The position numbers and the translations under genes are program-made. A stretch of 64,000 nt of DNA from Chitinophagaceae bacterium UBA1953 (GTDB lineage: Bacteria; Bacteroidota; Bacteroidia; Chitinophagales; Chitinophagaceae): the NCBI GenBank assembly GCA_002336115.1, contig DDEN01000056.1, forward strand, positions 363,577-427,576, in the 5' to 3' direction. Shown piece after piece: positions 25,463-33,393 of this stretch (its first letter is position 1; each line of letters opens with the position of its first letter). The notes beneath the pieces are model-generated. The model was not told the origin of the DNA. It did not search any database and saw only the letters and a program-made list of their open reading frames with translations.

Positions 25463-25540
25463 ATGAACAGCAACAATTATAACAATATTTCTATTACTGC
25501 ATCCATGCAATGCTGTTGTTGTATATGCTGTATGCCGTAA
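25463..25540 (+). CDS. Cysteine-rich leader peptide of the metY operon
   Basis: 25 codons from the ATG at 25463, right after the predicted start of P2. The peptide opens MNSNNYNN and ends MQCCCCICCMP. Four Cys codons lie in a row (25511-25522), then Ile, then two more (25526-25531); the stop TAA is at 25538. Such a run is very unlikely by chance and is the classic mark of a leader that senses charged tRNA-Cys. The last two Cys codons form the 5' arm of a hairpin (25526-25549) with a U-run. The same frame is open back to an ATG at 25361 (59 codons), which P1 read-through transcripts could use. Polycysteine leaders are known as cysteine attenuators in mycobacteria; I know of none described in Bacteroidota. 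Confidence 0.75.
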   Translation: MNSNNYNNISITASMQCCCCICCMP

Positions 25541-25594
25541 GGCATAGCATTTTTCTTCCGATCCCTTAACGGGAAGGTCACAATCGAATTTTTT
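25526..25594 (+). terminator. Attenuator hairpins between Cys leader and metY
   Basis: Hairpin 1: TGC (25526-25528) plus TATGCC (25531-25536) pair with GGCATAGCA (25541-25549), with a 2-nt bulge and a GTAA loop that contains two bases of the leader stop, followed by five T. Hairpin 2: CTTCC (25555-25559) can pair with GGAAG (25572-25576), with a T-run at 25589. CCGTAAGG (25535-25542) can also pair with CCTTAACGG (25564-25572) with one bulge, which would disrupt both hairpins. This is the layout of a transcription attenuator; which structure terminates is an inference. Confidence 0.55.
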
Positions 25595-25631
25595 CTATCA
25601 ATTTTTTATTACTATTTAAATTATTTATACA

Positions 25632-26954
25632 ATGAGTAACAGTCTTCGTTTTGAAACATTGCAATTGCATGCTGGTCAGCAAATTGATCCAACAACAAAA
25701 TCAAGGGCAGTGCCTATTTATCAAACATCATCTTATGCTTTTGATAACAGTGAACATGCCGCAAATCTTTTTGGATTAAAAGAATTCGGTAATATCTATA
25801 CCCGTATTATGAACCCCACCAATGACGTGTTTGAACAACGCATTGCAGCATTGGAAGGAGGCGTGGCTGCATTGGCAACAGGCAGCGGTCAGGCAGCGCA
25901 GTTTCTTGCACTCAATAATATTTTACAGGCGGGCGATAATTTTATCACAACTTCCTATTTGTATGGAGGAACTTACAACCAGTTTAAAGTTGCTTTCAAA
26001 CGCCTTGGAATTGAAGCACGCTTTGCTGATGGTGATGATGTGGAAAGTTTTGTAAAACACATTGATAAAAACACCAAGGCAATTTACCTTGAAACAATTG
26101 GTAACCCCCGTTTAAATATTCCTGATTTCAAAAAGTTTGCCGACCTGGCAAAAGAATATGATCTGCCATTGGTTGTTGATAACACATTTGGCGCAGGCGG
26201 TTATTTATTCCGTCCGCTGGAACATGGTGCAAACATTGTTGTTGAAAGCGCAACAAAGTGGATTGGCGGACATGGAACTTCCATCGGCGGAGTAATTGTT
26301 GATGGAGGTAATTACAACTGGGGGAACGGAAAGTTTCCGCAATTTTCCGAACCAAGTGAAGGGTATCATGGATTAAACTTCTGGAAAATATTTGGTGAAG
26401 GTAATCCACTTGGTTTACCCAACATTGCATTCATCATTCGTGCAAGAGTAGAAGGGTTGAGAGATTTTGGTTCAGCATTAAGTCCGTTTAATTCGTTCTT
26501 GCTGTTGCAAGGTCTGGAAACATTGTCGTTGCGGGTTGAACGTCATGTTGAAAATGCTCTTGCATTGGCTGAGTGGCTTGAACAGCATCCTGCAGTTGAA
26601 TATGTGTTGTATCCCGGTTTAAAAAGTAATGCTTATCACGAACTGGCGAAGAAATATTTAACCAATGGTTTTGGAGGTGTATTGCAGGTTGCAGTGAAAG
26701 GGGGTAAGGAAGCTGCAGCAACGTTTATTAACTCGTTGAAACTTGTGAGTCATCTTGCAAATGTGGGCGATGCAAAAACATTGGCTATTCATCCTGCAAG
26801 TACAACACATGAACAATTGAGTGAAGAAGAGCAGGTGGCAGCAGGTGTTGCGCCAAACCTTGTTCGTATCAGTGTGGGTATTGAGCATATTGAAGATATT
26901 AAAGCTGATCTTGAACAGGCTTTTGCAAAAGCAACAAGTAAAGAGTTAGTGTAA
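25632..26954 (+). CDS. metY: O-acetylhomoserine sulfhydrylase (MetY)
   Basis: 440 residues. A PLP enzyme of the Cys/Met metabolism family that replaces the acetyl group of O-acetylhomoserine with sulfide to give homocysteine. Evidence: start LRFETLQLHAGQQIDPTTKS, cofactor region YLETIGNPRLNIPDF and VVDNTFGAGGYLFRP, Schiff-base lysine in ESATKWIGGHGTSIGG, and the MetY-specific insert PSEGYHGLNFWKIFGE. The length of about 430-440 separates MetY from the shorter MetB/MetZ. First structural gene after the riboswitch and Cys leader; metX follows after 150 bp. Confidence 0.95.
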   Translation: MSNSLRFETLQLHAGQQIDPTTKSRAVPIYQTSSYAFDNSEHAANLFGLKEFGNIYTRIMNPTNDVFEQRIAALEGGVAALATGSGQAAQFLALNNILQAGDNFITTSYLYGGTYNQFKVAFKRLGIEARFADGDDVESFVKHIDKNTKAIYLETIGNPRLNIPDFKKFADLAKEYDLPLVVDNTFGAGGYLFRPLEHGANIVVESATKWIGGHGTSIGGVIVDGGNYNWGNGKFPQFSEPSEGYHGLNFWKIFGEGNPLGLPNIAFIIRARVEGLRDFGSALSPFNSFLLLQGLETLSLRVERHVENALALAEWLEQHPAVEYVLYPGLKSNAYHELAKKYLTNGFGGVLQVAVKGGKEAAATFINSLKLVSHLANVGDAKTLAIHPASTTHEQLSEEEQVAAGVAPNLVRISVGIEHIEDIKADLEQAFAKATSKELV

Positions 26955-26969
26955 TAAATGGTTGGCCAG

Positions 26970-27066
26970 CTCAGGTGCCGCAATCACCTGAGTTGTGTCA
27001 CTCACTTGTACGCTTTGTCCTTTATTCAGCACAATGAAATTCAGAACGCCGAAGGGAGTGACACAA
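26970..27066. repeat. Structured intergenic element between metY and metX
   Basis: Two perfect inverted repeats abut. An 8-bp hairpin CTCAGGTG/CACCTGAG spans 26970-26992. Directly next to it, TTGTGTCACTC (26993-27003) is the exact complement of GAGTGACACAA (27056-27066) across a 52-nt loop. No U-run follows, so it is not an ordinary terminator. It may be an RNA processing or stability site inside the operon, or a dispersed repeat. Confidence 0.7.
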
Positions 27067-27104
27067 CAATAGACGAACAAAGATTTTAAAGCCGGTAACA
27101 AAAA

Positions 27105-28160
27105 ATGGCAACAGAGATTTTTAATTACAACAAACCATTCCGATTAGAGTCGGGTGCATTACTGAATGAATATCATTTAGCTTATAACACATTGGGAAAA
27201 CTGAATGAAGCAAAAGATAATGTGATCTGGATTTTTCATGCGTTAACAGCAAACAGTAATCCGGCAGAGTGGTGGCCCGGTTTGGTTGGTAAAGGAAAAT
27301 TGTTTGACCCGGCTGAATATTTTATTGTTTGTGTAAACATGCCCGGTAGTGCTTATGGCAGTATTAGTCCGCTGGATAAAAATCCTTTAACCAACGAACC
27401 ATACTATCATGAGTTTCCCTGGTTTACAACAAGAGATATGATTCGTGCTTATGATCCGTTGAGAAAACACCTGGGCATTGAAAAAATTTATCTCGGTATT
27501 GGAGGAAGCATGGGTGGTCAGCAATTACTTGAATGGGCAATTGAAGAACCGCAGTTGTTCAAGCACATTGTACCTATTGCAACCAATGCATTTCATTCGC
27601 CCTGGGGAATTGCATTTAATGCTTCGCAAAGGCTGGCTATTGAAGCAGATCATACATGGAAAAACCGGTCAGATGATGCAGGCATTGAGGGATTGAAAAC
27701 AGCAAGAAGTATTGCATTGCTTTCCTACCGCCATTATGATGCTTACGGCATCAGTCAGTTGGAAGAAAGCAATGATGTAACAGATGATTTCAGGAGTGAA
27801 TCGTACCAGCGTTACCAGGGCGATAAATTAGTAAAAAGGTTTAATGCGTTCAGTTATTATTTCTTAAGCAAAGCCATGGATGCACACAATGTTGGCCGTA
27901 ACCGCCCTTCTATTGAACTTGCATTGCGGGAAATTACAGCAAGGGCATTAGTAATTGGTATAAGTAATGATCTGTTGTTCCCTTTAAGCGAACAGCAGTT
28001 TCTGGCTAATACTATTGCCGGCGCTCAATTGAAATCAATAGAATCGTTTTATGGTCATGATGGTTTTTTGCTGGAATACGAACAGATTTCAAAATCTATT
28101 GGCCAGTTTTTAAAGCAAAAAGAGAAAACAGAATTTCAAAATCAATTAATCAATAAGTAA
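27105..28160 (+). CDS. metX: Homoserine O-acetyltransferase
   Basis: 351 residues, alpha/beta-hydrolase fold. It transfers acetyl from acetyl-CoA to homoserine and so supplies the substrate of MetY. Visible are the start FRLESGALLNEYHLAYNTLG, ANSNPAEWWPGLVGKGK, the nucleophile elbow GIGGSMGGQQLLEW (Ser), a later Asp region (ISNDLLFPLSEQQFLAN) and the catalytic His in SFYGHDGFLLE. Acetyl rather than succinyl donor is typical for MetX of Bacteroidota but cannot be proven by eye. The stop overlaps the hom start by one base. Confidence 0.95.
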   Translation: MATEIFNYNKPFRLESGALLNEYHLAYNTLGKLNEAKDNVIWIFHALTANSNPAEWWPGLVGKGKLFDPAEYFIVCVNMPGSAYGSISPLDKNPLTNEPYYHEFPWFTTRDMIRAYDPLRKHLGIEKIYLGIGGSMGGQQLLEWAIEEPQLFKHIVPIATNAFHSPWGIAFNASQRLAIEADHTWKNRSDDAGIEGLKTARSIALLSYRHYDAYGISQLEESNDVTDDFRSESYQRYQGDKLVKRFNAFSYYFLSKAMDAHNVGRNRPSIELALREITARALVIGISNDLLFPLSEQQFLANTIAGAQLKSIESFYGHDGFLLEYEQISKSIGQFLKQKEKTEFQNQLINK

Positions 28161-29419
28161 TGTCAACGAAGAAACAGTTAGTAATCGGTTTGTTTGGATT
28201 TGGCGTTGTGGGTGAAGGTTTGTATAAAGTGCTGAATCAGACCCCCTCGTTAAATGCACGCATTAAAAAAGTATGTATTAAAAACCCCGGTAAAAAAAGA
28301 AATGCTCCCGATGAGTTATTTACTACAGATAAGAATGTCCTGTTAAACGACCCTGAAATTAATGTAATTGTTGAAGTGATTAATGAAAGCGAACCTGCTT
28401 TTGAAATAGTTTCAACTGCATTAAAGAATGGTAAAGAAGTTGTAAGCGCCAGCAAAAAAATGATTGCTGAACATTTGCGTGAATTGCTGAAGCTGCAGCA
28501 GGACACAGGTATTTCTTTTCTTTATGAAGCATCTGCCTGCGCTTCCATTCCTGTTATCCGTAACCTGGAGGAATATTATGATAATGACCTGTTACATGGC
28601 ATTCGTGGAATTGTAAACGGCAGTACCAATTACATTCTCACCAAAATGTTTGAAGATAAACTTGATTTTAAAGAAGCATTGTTACAGGCTCAGCAATTAG
28701 GTTTTGCAGAAGCCGATCCTACTTTGGATGTGGATGGATGGGATGCAGTGAACAAATGGGTTTTGCTGCTCCTGCATGCTTATGGAGTTATCAGCAAACC
28801 AACAGAAGTGTTATTTAACGGAATTCAGAATATACAGGGTTCAGATGCCGCAGTAGGAAGAGAGAAGAATTATGAAATCCGTCTTGTTGGTCAGGCAAAA
28901 AAATTACAGAATGGAAAGGTGGCTGCATTTGTTTTGCCACAGTTTGTGAAACTTGACGATCATTTAAGTTTTGTAAAAAATGAATACAATGGTGCAGTGG
29001 TGGAAAGTTCATTTGCTGATAAGCAGTTTTTTTATGGCAAAGGTGCTGGTTCTTTTCCTACTGCATCGGCCGTATTAAGCGATATTTCTGCATTGCGTTA
29101 TGATTATAAATATGAGTATAAGAAACTGTACTACCATCAGCCAAATGAATTGACCGATGATTATTATTTAAAAGTATATGTTAGCTTTGACGACTGGAGT
29201 ACCATACCTAAAGACCGGTTTGAATGGATTGAAGAATGGCATGCAGATGATCGTAAATACCTAGTTGGAGTATTGCATGCGTCGGAATTAAAGAAAAATA
29301 ACTGGTGGAGAGAAAATGGCACGTCGCTTATTTTAAAACCAGAGCCGATTATTGAAGATGTTGAAATAAGAAAGCTCAAAAAGAAAAGCCTTGAACTTGC
29401 CGGCTTGAATTTGAATTAA
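28160..29419 (+). CDS. hom: Homoserine dehydrogenase
   Basis: 419 residues. It reduces aspartate semialdehyde to homoserine with NAD(P)H. The N-terminal Rossmann motif is GLFGFGVVGEGLYKVL, and the substrate-domain hallmarks are VNGSTNYILTKM and AEADPTLDVDGWDA. The C-terminal 80 residues may be an ACT-like regulatory domain. It is the monofunctional type, not fused to aspartokinase. It overlaps metX by 1 nt and is followed by cysH after 2 bp, so carbon-skeleton and sulfur genes are in one transcript. Confidence 0.95.
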   Translation: MSTKKQLVIGLFGFGVVGEGLYKVLNQTPSLNARIKKVCIKNPGKKRNAPDELFTTDKNVLLNDPEINVIVEVINESEPAFEIVSTALKNGKEVVSASKKMIAEHLRELLKLQQDTGISFLYEASACASIPVIRNLEEYYDNDLLHGIRGIVNGSTNYILTKMFEDKLDFKEALLQAQQLGFAEADPTLDVDGWDAVNKWVLLLLHAYGVISKPTEVLFNGIQNIQGSDAAVGREKNYEIRLVGQAKKLQNGKVAAFVLPQFVKLDDHLSFVKNEYNGAVVESSFADKQFFYGKGAGSFPTASAVLSDISALRYDYKYEYKKLYYHQPNELTDDYYLKVYVSFDDWSTIPKDRFEWIEEWHADDRKYLVGVLHASELKKNNWWRENGTSLILKPEPIIEDVEIRKLKKKSLELAGLNLN

Positions 29420-29421
29420 TA

Positions 29422-30132
29422 ATGAGTCAACTCAATGTAGTAAAAGAACTGGAAGATCTGCTGCAGGATCAATTACCTGCTGTAGGTCTTCATCTTATCA
29501 GCAACAAATTTGCAGGAAGTATTGTGTTCTCAACAAGTTTCGGGATTGAAGATCAGGCTATCAGCCATATGATTTTTGATCAGCAACTTCCTGTTGAAGT
29601 GTTTACACTTGATACAGGTCGCATGTTTACCGAAACATACAGTACATGGAGGCAAACGCTTGAAACATATAACCAGCCTTTAATCAAAGCTTACTATCCA
29701 AATGCAGAAGCTTTGCAGGAGTTTGTTTCTGCAAAAGGCCCTAACTCATTTTACGAATCGGTTGAGAACAGGAAGCAATGTTGTCATATCAGAAAAGTTG
29801 AACCATTGCAACGTGCATTAAAAGGAAAGCAAATCTGGATTACTGGTTTACGTGCAGAGCAAAGTCCCAATCGCCAGGGAATGACACAGTTTGAATGGGA
29901 TGAGGCAAATCAGATTATTAAATATCACCCAATTCTTCATTGGACATGGGATGAGCTGAAAACGTTTATTCAGCAAAACCATGTGCCTTACAATGTACTT
30001 CACGATAAAGGATTTGTGAGCATCGGATGTTCGCCCTGCACAAGAGCAATTAAACCCGGGGAAGATTTCAGAGCCGGTCGCTGGTGGTGGGAAGATAATA
30101 GCAAAAAAGAATGCGGTTTACATGTGCATTGA
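29422..30132 (+). CDS. cysH: Adenylyl-sulfate (APS) reductase, CysH family
   Basis: 236 residues. It reduces activated sulfate to sulfite with thioredoxin. The PP-loop start VFSTSFGIEDQAISHMIFDQ and TLDTGRMFTETY are clear. The pairs CC in NRKQCCHIRKVEPL and CxxC in SIGCSPCTRAI are the four ligands of the [4Fe-4S] cluster that marks APS reductases, as opposed to cluster-free PAPS reductases. The C-terminal catalytic Cys is C231 in KKECGLHVH. With no APS kinase in the cluster, APS is the probable substrate. Last gene of the metY-metX-hom-cysH group. Confidence 0.93.
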   Translation: MSQLNVVKELEDLLQDQLPAVGLHLISNKFAGSIVFSTSFGIEDQAISHMIFDQQLPVEVFTLDTGRMFTETYSTWRQTLETYNQPLIKAYYPNAEALQEFVSAKGPNSFYESVENRKQCCHIRKVEPLQRALKGKQIWITGLRAEQSPNRQGMTQFEWDEANQIIKYHPILHWTWDELKTFIQQNHVPYNVLHDKGFVSIGCSPCTRAIKPGEDFRAGRWWWEDNSKKECGLHVH

Positions 30133-30227
30133 GCAAATAATTGTCAGTTTAAAGGCTGACTAAGGTCAATTCGCTCATGCACATTTTGTTACACTAAATC
30201 TGGCGAATTTGGTGTTATTTTGCAGCC

Positions 30228-30252
30228 AAAGTCTACGTGCCAAGTGGACTTT
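30228..30252. promoter_or_regulatory. Operator S2 (sulfur palindrome) before cysD
   Basis: A 25-bp near-perfect palindrome with AAAGTC and GACTTT at the ends; only five of the 25 positions break the symmetry. It lies 6 bp after a TATTTTG (30216-30222) that resembles the -7 element, so it would cover the start of transcription, 20 bp before the cysD ATG. I could not find a well-placed -33 element. Confidence 0.75.
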
Positions 30253-30271
30253 AATGAAACGAAAATAAAAT

Positions 30272-31180
30272 ATGAGTCAGTATCAGTTAAATTATTTAGA
30301 GCAGCTTGAGAATGAGAGTATTCACATCTTTCGTGAAGTGGCGGCACAATTTGAAAAACCGGCATTGTTATTCAGTGGCGGTAAAGATTCAATTACGTTG
30401 GTTCAGTTAGCCAAAAAAGCTTTTGCACCAGGTAAAATTCCTTTTCCTTTAGTGCATATTGATACCGGTCATAACTTTCCTGAAGCTCTTGAATATCGTG
30501 ACTGGCTTGCAAAAGAAGTTGGAGCAACGTTGATTGTGCGTAAAGTGGAAGATACCATCAAACAACGAAAACTTACTGAACCCAAGGGAAAGTTCCCAAG
30601 CCGCAACTGGTTGCAGACTTATACCTTGTTAGATACTATCGAAGAGTTTGAATTTGATGCATGCATTGGCGGTGGACGCAGGGACGAAGAAAAAGCAAGG
30701 GCAAAAGAAAGAATCTTTTCGGTACGTGATGAGTTTGGACAGTGGAATCCAAAACTGCAACGTCCTGAATTGTGGAATACATATAATGGTCGTATTCAAA
30801 AAGGGGAGAATGTACGTGTGTTCCCGATCAGCAACTGGACAGAACTTGACATCTGGAATTACATCCGTTCAGAACAAATTCCTCTTCCTTCCATTTATTT
30901 CGCTCATGAAAGAGATGTGATTGAACATGAAGGACAGTTGGTTGCTATGAGTGAATATGTGCAGCCAGCCGCAGATGATATAATTGTAAAGAAGAAAGTG
31001 AGATACCGTACAGTAGGTGATATGACCTGTACTGCTGCTGTTGAATCAAATGCTGTAACATTGGATGAAGTAATTAATGAAATTATTTCTACACGTATCA
31101 GCGAACGTGGTGAAACACGTATTGATGATAAAGTAACAGAAGCTGCAATGGAAGACAGGAAGAAGAACGGATATTTTTAA
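30272..31180 (+). CDS. cysD: Sulfate adenylyltransferase subunit 2
   Basis: 302 residues. The catalytic subunit of ATP sulfurylase, which makes APS from sulfate and ATP with CysN as GTPase partner. The PP-loop is LLFSGGKDSITLVQLA; other hallmarks are HIDTGHNFPEALEYRDW, GGGRRDEEKARAKERIFSVR and FPISNWTELDIWNYI. It ends with the family tail AAMEDRKKNGYF. It follows cysH after 139 bp that hold operator S2, so it has its own control point. cysN follows after 104 bp. Confidence 0.97.
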   Translation: MSQYQLNYLEQLENESIHIFREVAAQFEKPALLFSGGKDSITLVQLAKKAFAPGKIPFPLVHIDTGHNFPEALEYRDWLAKEVGATLIVRKVEDTIKQRKLTEPKGKFPSRNWLQTYTLLDTIEEFEFDACIGGGRRDEEKARAKERIFSVRDEFGQWNPKLQRPELWNTYNGRIQKGENVRVFPISNWTELDIWNYIRSEQIPLPSIYFAHERDVIEHEGQLVAMSEYVQPAADDIIVKKKVRYRTVGDMTCTAAVESNAVTLDEVINEIISTRISERGETRIDDKVTEAAMEDRKKNGYF

Positions 31181-31190
31181 AAGACTGGAA

Positions 31191-31271
31191 GTCGGAAAGT
31201 CAGTAAGACCGGAAGACAAATTAAATTATTTTAAACTTATATCGGACTAGCGGACTTTCCGTCTTTCCGAC
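31191..31271. repeat. Inverted dispersed repeat between cysD and cysN
   Basis: Units of the form GTCGGAAAGTC on one side and GACTTTCCGTCTTTCCGAC on the other fill most of the 104-bp gap: 31191-31199 is complementary to 31263-31271, and 31193-31201 to 31253-31261. The A/T-rich centre would form the loop. It resembles the small simple repeats in other gaps and may regulate the ratio of the two subunits. Confidence 0.7.
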
Positions 31272-31284
31272 TCAAAAACTGAAT

Positions 31285-32526
31285 ATGGACTTATTAAGAT
31301 TTATTACTGCCGGAAGTGTTGATGATGGAAAAAGTACGCTGATTGGTCGTTTGTTGTACGACAGTAAGAATATTTTGATTGATCAATTGGAAGCCCTTGA
31401 ACGTTCAACCAAGAACAGGGAAGATGGTTCAGTTGATCTTGCATTGTTAACTGATGGTTTGCGTGCAGAAAGAGAACAGGGTATTACCATTGATGTGGCT
31501 TACCGTTATTTCTCCACTCCAAAAAGAAAATTCATTATTGCCGATGCTCCCGGTCATGTTCAATATACAAGAAACATGATTACCGGTGCAAGCAACGCTA
31601 ACCTGATTATTATTCTTGTTGATGCACGTCTGGGTGTTATTGAACAAACACGCCGTCACTCAATCATCGCTTCTCTTTTAAAGATTAAGCATGTGGTTGT
31701 TGCTATTAACAAAATGGATCTTGTTGAATATTCACAGGATGTTTTTAACAACATTGTGATTGATTATACAGATGTTGCAAAACAACTTGGTCTTGAGAAT
31801 GTAACTTATATTCCAATCAGTGCTTTGAACGGAGATAATATTGTTGACAAATCAGAAAATATAACATGGTATGAAGGAAAACCTTTGCTGGATTTTCTTG
31901 AAGAAGTGGAAGTGTCTTCCGATGTTAACCTGACTGATTCACGTTTTCAGGTACAGTTTGTTATCCGACCTCAAACTGAAGAACTACACGATTATCGTGG
32001 TTATGCAGGAAAGGTGGTGAGTGGTATTTATAAAAAAGGCGATAAAGTAACAGTGTTGCCTGCCGGAATTGAAACAACTATCAGTTCATTGGAAATTGCA
32101 GGTAAAGACATAAACGAAGTGTTTGCTCCGCAAAGTGTAACCATTCAGTTAGCCGATGATATTGATATCAGCCGTGGCGATTCTATTGTGAAATCAGAGA
32201 ATCTTCCTCAAGTAAGTAATGAACTGGAAGTTTTGCTTTGCTGGATGGATGATAAGCCATTAATCCCTGGAAATAAATATTATCTGCAGCACAACAGCCG
32301 CCTTGTTCGTTCAGTTGTTAAACAAGTGGAATATAAAATTGATGTGAATACGCTTCAGCATTTACCATTGGAAGGAAATGTAAAACTCAATGAAGTGGTA
32401 AAAGCAACTATTAAGACAGCTTCACCTGTTGTTTATGATCCTTACGATAAATTAAGTGTAAACGGAAGTGCAGTATTAATCGACGAAACCAGCAACAGTA
32501 CAGTCGCCGCCGTACTAATTAAATAA
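31285..32526 (+). CDS. cysN: Sulfate adenylyltransferase subunit 1 (GTPase)
   Basis: 413 residues. EF-Tu-like GTPase that drives APS synthesis by CysD. G1 is AGSVDDGKSTLIGRLLYDSK, switch II DAPGHVQYTRNM, and G4 NKMDL. Domains II and III follow, and the protein ends after domain III, so there is no fused APS kinase (CysC). This agrees with an APS-reductase route. Terminal gene before operator S3. Confidence 0.96.
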   Translation: MDLLRFITAGSVDDGKSTLIGRLLYDSKNILIDQLEALERSTKNREDGSVDLALLTDGLRAEREQGITIDVAYRYFSTPKRKFIIADAPGHVQYTRNMITGASNANLIIILVDARLGVIEQTRRHSIIASLLKIKHVVVAINKMDLVEYSQDVFNNIVIDYTDVAKQLGLENVTYIPISALNGDNIVDKSENITWYEGKPLLDFLEEVEVSSDVNLTDSRFQVQFVIRPQTEELHDYRGYAGKVVSGIYKKGDKVTVLPAGIETTISSLEIAGKDINEVFAPQSVTIQLADDIDISRGDSIVKSENLPQVSNELEVLLCWMDDKPLIPGNKYYLQHNSRLVRSVVKQVEYKIDVNTLQHLPLEGNVKLNEVVKATIKTASPVVYDPYDKLSVNGSAVLIDETSNSTVAAVLIK

Positions 32527-32539
32527 TTTTTTTAAACAA

Positions 32540-32564
32540 ATTACCTACTTATACAGTAGACTAA
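32540..32564. promoter_or_regulatory. Operator S3 (sulfur palindrome) before cobA
   Basis: CTACT-N5-AGTAG (32545-32559) is a perfect short palindrome. Read on the minus strand it is AGTCTA-N7-AGTAGG, the same pattern and spacing as S5 before the TonB receptor. It lies in the 48-bp gap between cysN and cobA, 10 bp before the ATG. No clear promoter accompanies it, so it could act on an internal start or as a roadblock. Confidence 0.6.
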
Positions 32565-32574
32565 AAAACCAAAA

Positions 32575-33393
32575 ATGACCAATCAGCCAAAAGGAAAAGT
32601 AATCATAGCAGGCGCAGGCCCCGGCGATGCTGAACTGATTACTGTGAAACTTCAGCAAAGATTTGCTGAAGCTGAAGTGATTATTGTTGATCGTTTGGTA
32701 AATCCGGAAATCATTGACCTGTATGCTAAGCCAGATGCATTGGTTTTAATGACCGGCAAGAAAGGATATAACGAAGGCTCAGTATCGCAGAGCGATATCA
32801 ATAAACTGCTTGTAGCACATGCTGAAAATGGTAAAACTGTTTTGCGTTTAAAAGGTGGCGATGTTGCCTTCTTTAGCAATGTACTGGATGAACTTGCCAG
32901 CTTATCTGAAGCAGGTATTGCATTTGAAATTATTCCGGGAATATCTGCAGCATCCGGAGCTTCTGCATATACAGGCATTCCATTAACTGCAAGAGGATTT
33001 TCCAAAGGCGTTCAGTTTGTAACATTTAACCCATCAAGTTTTCACAGCAGGGATAAATGGAAAGCGTGGGCTTCCTCCAATGATACATTGGTGTTTTACA
33101 TGGCTGCGGGAAATCTTCATTATTTAACTGAATTATTATTACGCCATTCCAAACGCCCATCAACACCATTGGCTGTGATTGAACAGGCTACAACTGGTTT
33201 TCAGAAAGTTCATATAACTACACTTAACGATTGTTCTGCCGATTTTGCAGAAAAGAAATTCAGCTCTCCATCCTTGGTTATTATTGGAGATGTGGTAAAA
33301 CTGCATGAGAAATTTAATTGGTACGAAGCGGGAAAAACCGGTTCTGTATTTAATGAATTAATTACTGTACAACAACAATCAACTGTATGTTAG
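32575..33393 (+). CDS. cobA: Uroporphyrinogen-III C-methyltransferase
   Basis: 272 residues. It methylates uroporphyrinogen III twice with SAM to precorrin-2, the first step to siroheme. Hallmarks: GAGPGDAELITVKLQQ at the start, RLKGGDVAFFSN, IPGISAASGASAYTGIPLT, and the AAGNL and AVIEQATTGFQK regions. It is the single-domain type (SUMT), with the dehydrogenase/chelatase half on the separate gene at 37494. Its stop overlaps the start of cysJ by 7 nt. Siroheme goes to the sulfite reductase encoded two genes on. Confidence 0.93.
   Translation: MTNQPKGKVIIAGAGPGDAELITVKLQQRFAEAEVIIVDRLVNPEIIDLYAKPDALVLMTGKKGYNEGSVSQSDINKLLVAHAENGKTVLRLKGGDVAFFSNVLDELASLSEAGIAFEIIPGISAASGASAYTGIPLTARGFSKGVQFVTFNPSSFHSRDKWKAWASSNDTLVFYMAAGNLHYLTELLLRHSKRPSTPLAVIEQATTGFQKVHITTLNDCSADFAEKKFSSPSLVIIGDVVKLHEKFNWYEAGKTGSVFNELITVQQQSTVC

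Noticed and set aside
25361..25540. Longer 59-codon version of the Cys leader starting at ATG 25361
   Set aside because: It is in frame, but its first 34 codons span promoter P2 and operator S1. The 25-codon form right after P2 fits better. Kept only as a possibility for P1 read-through RNA.
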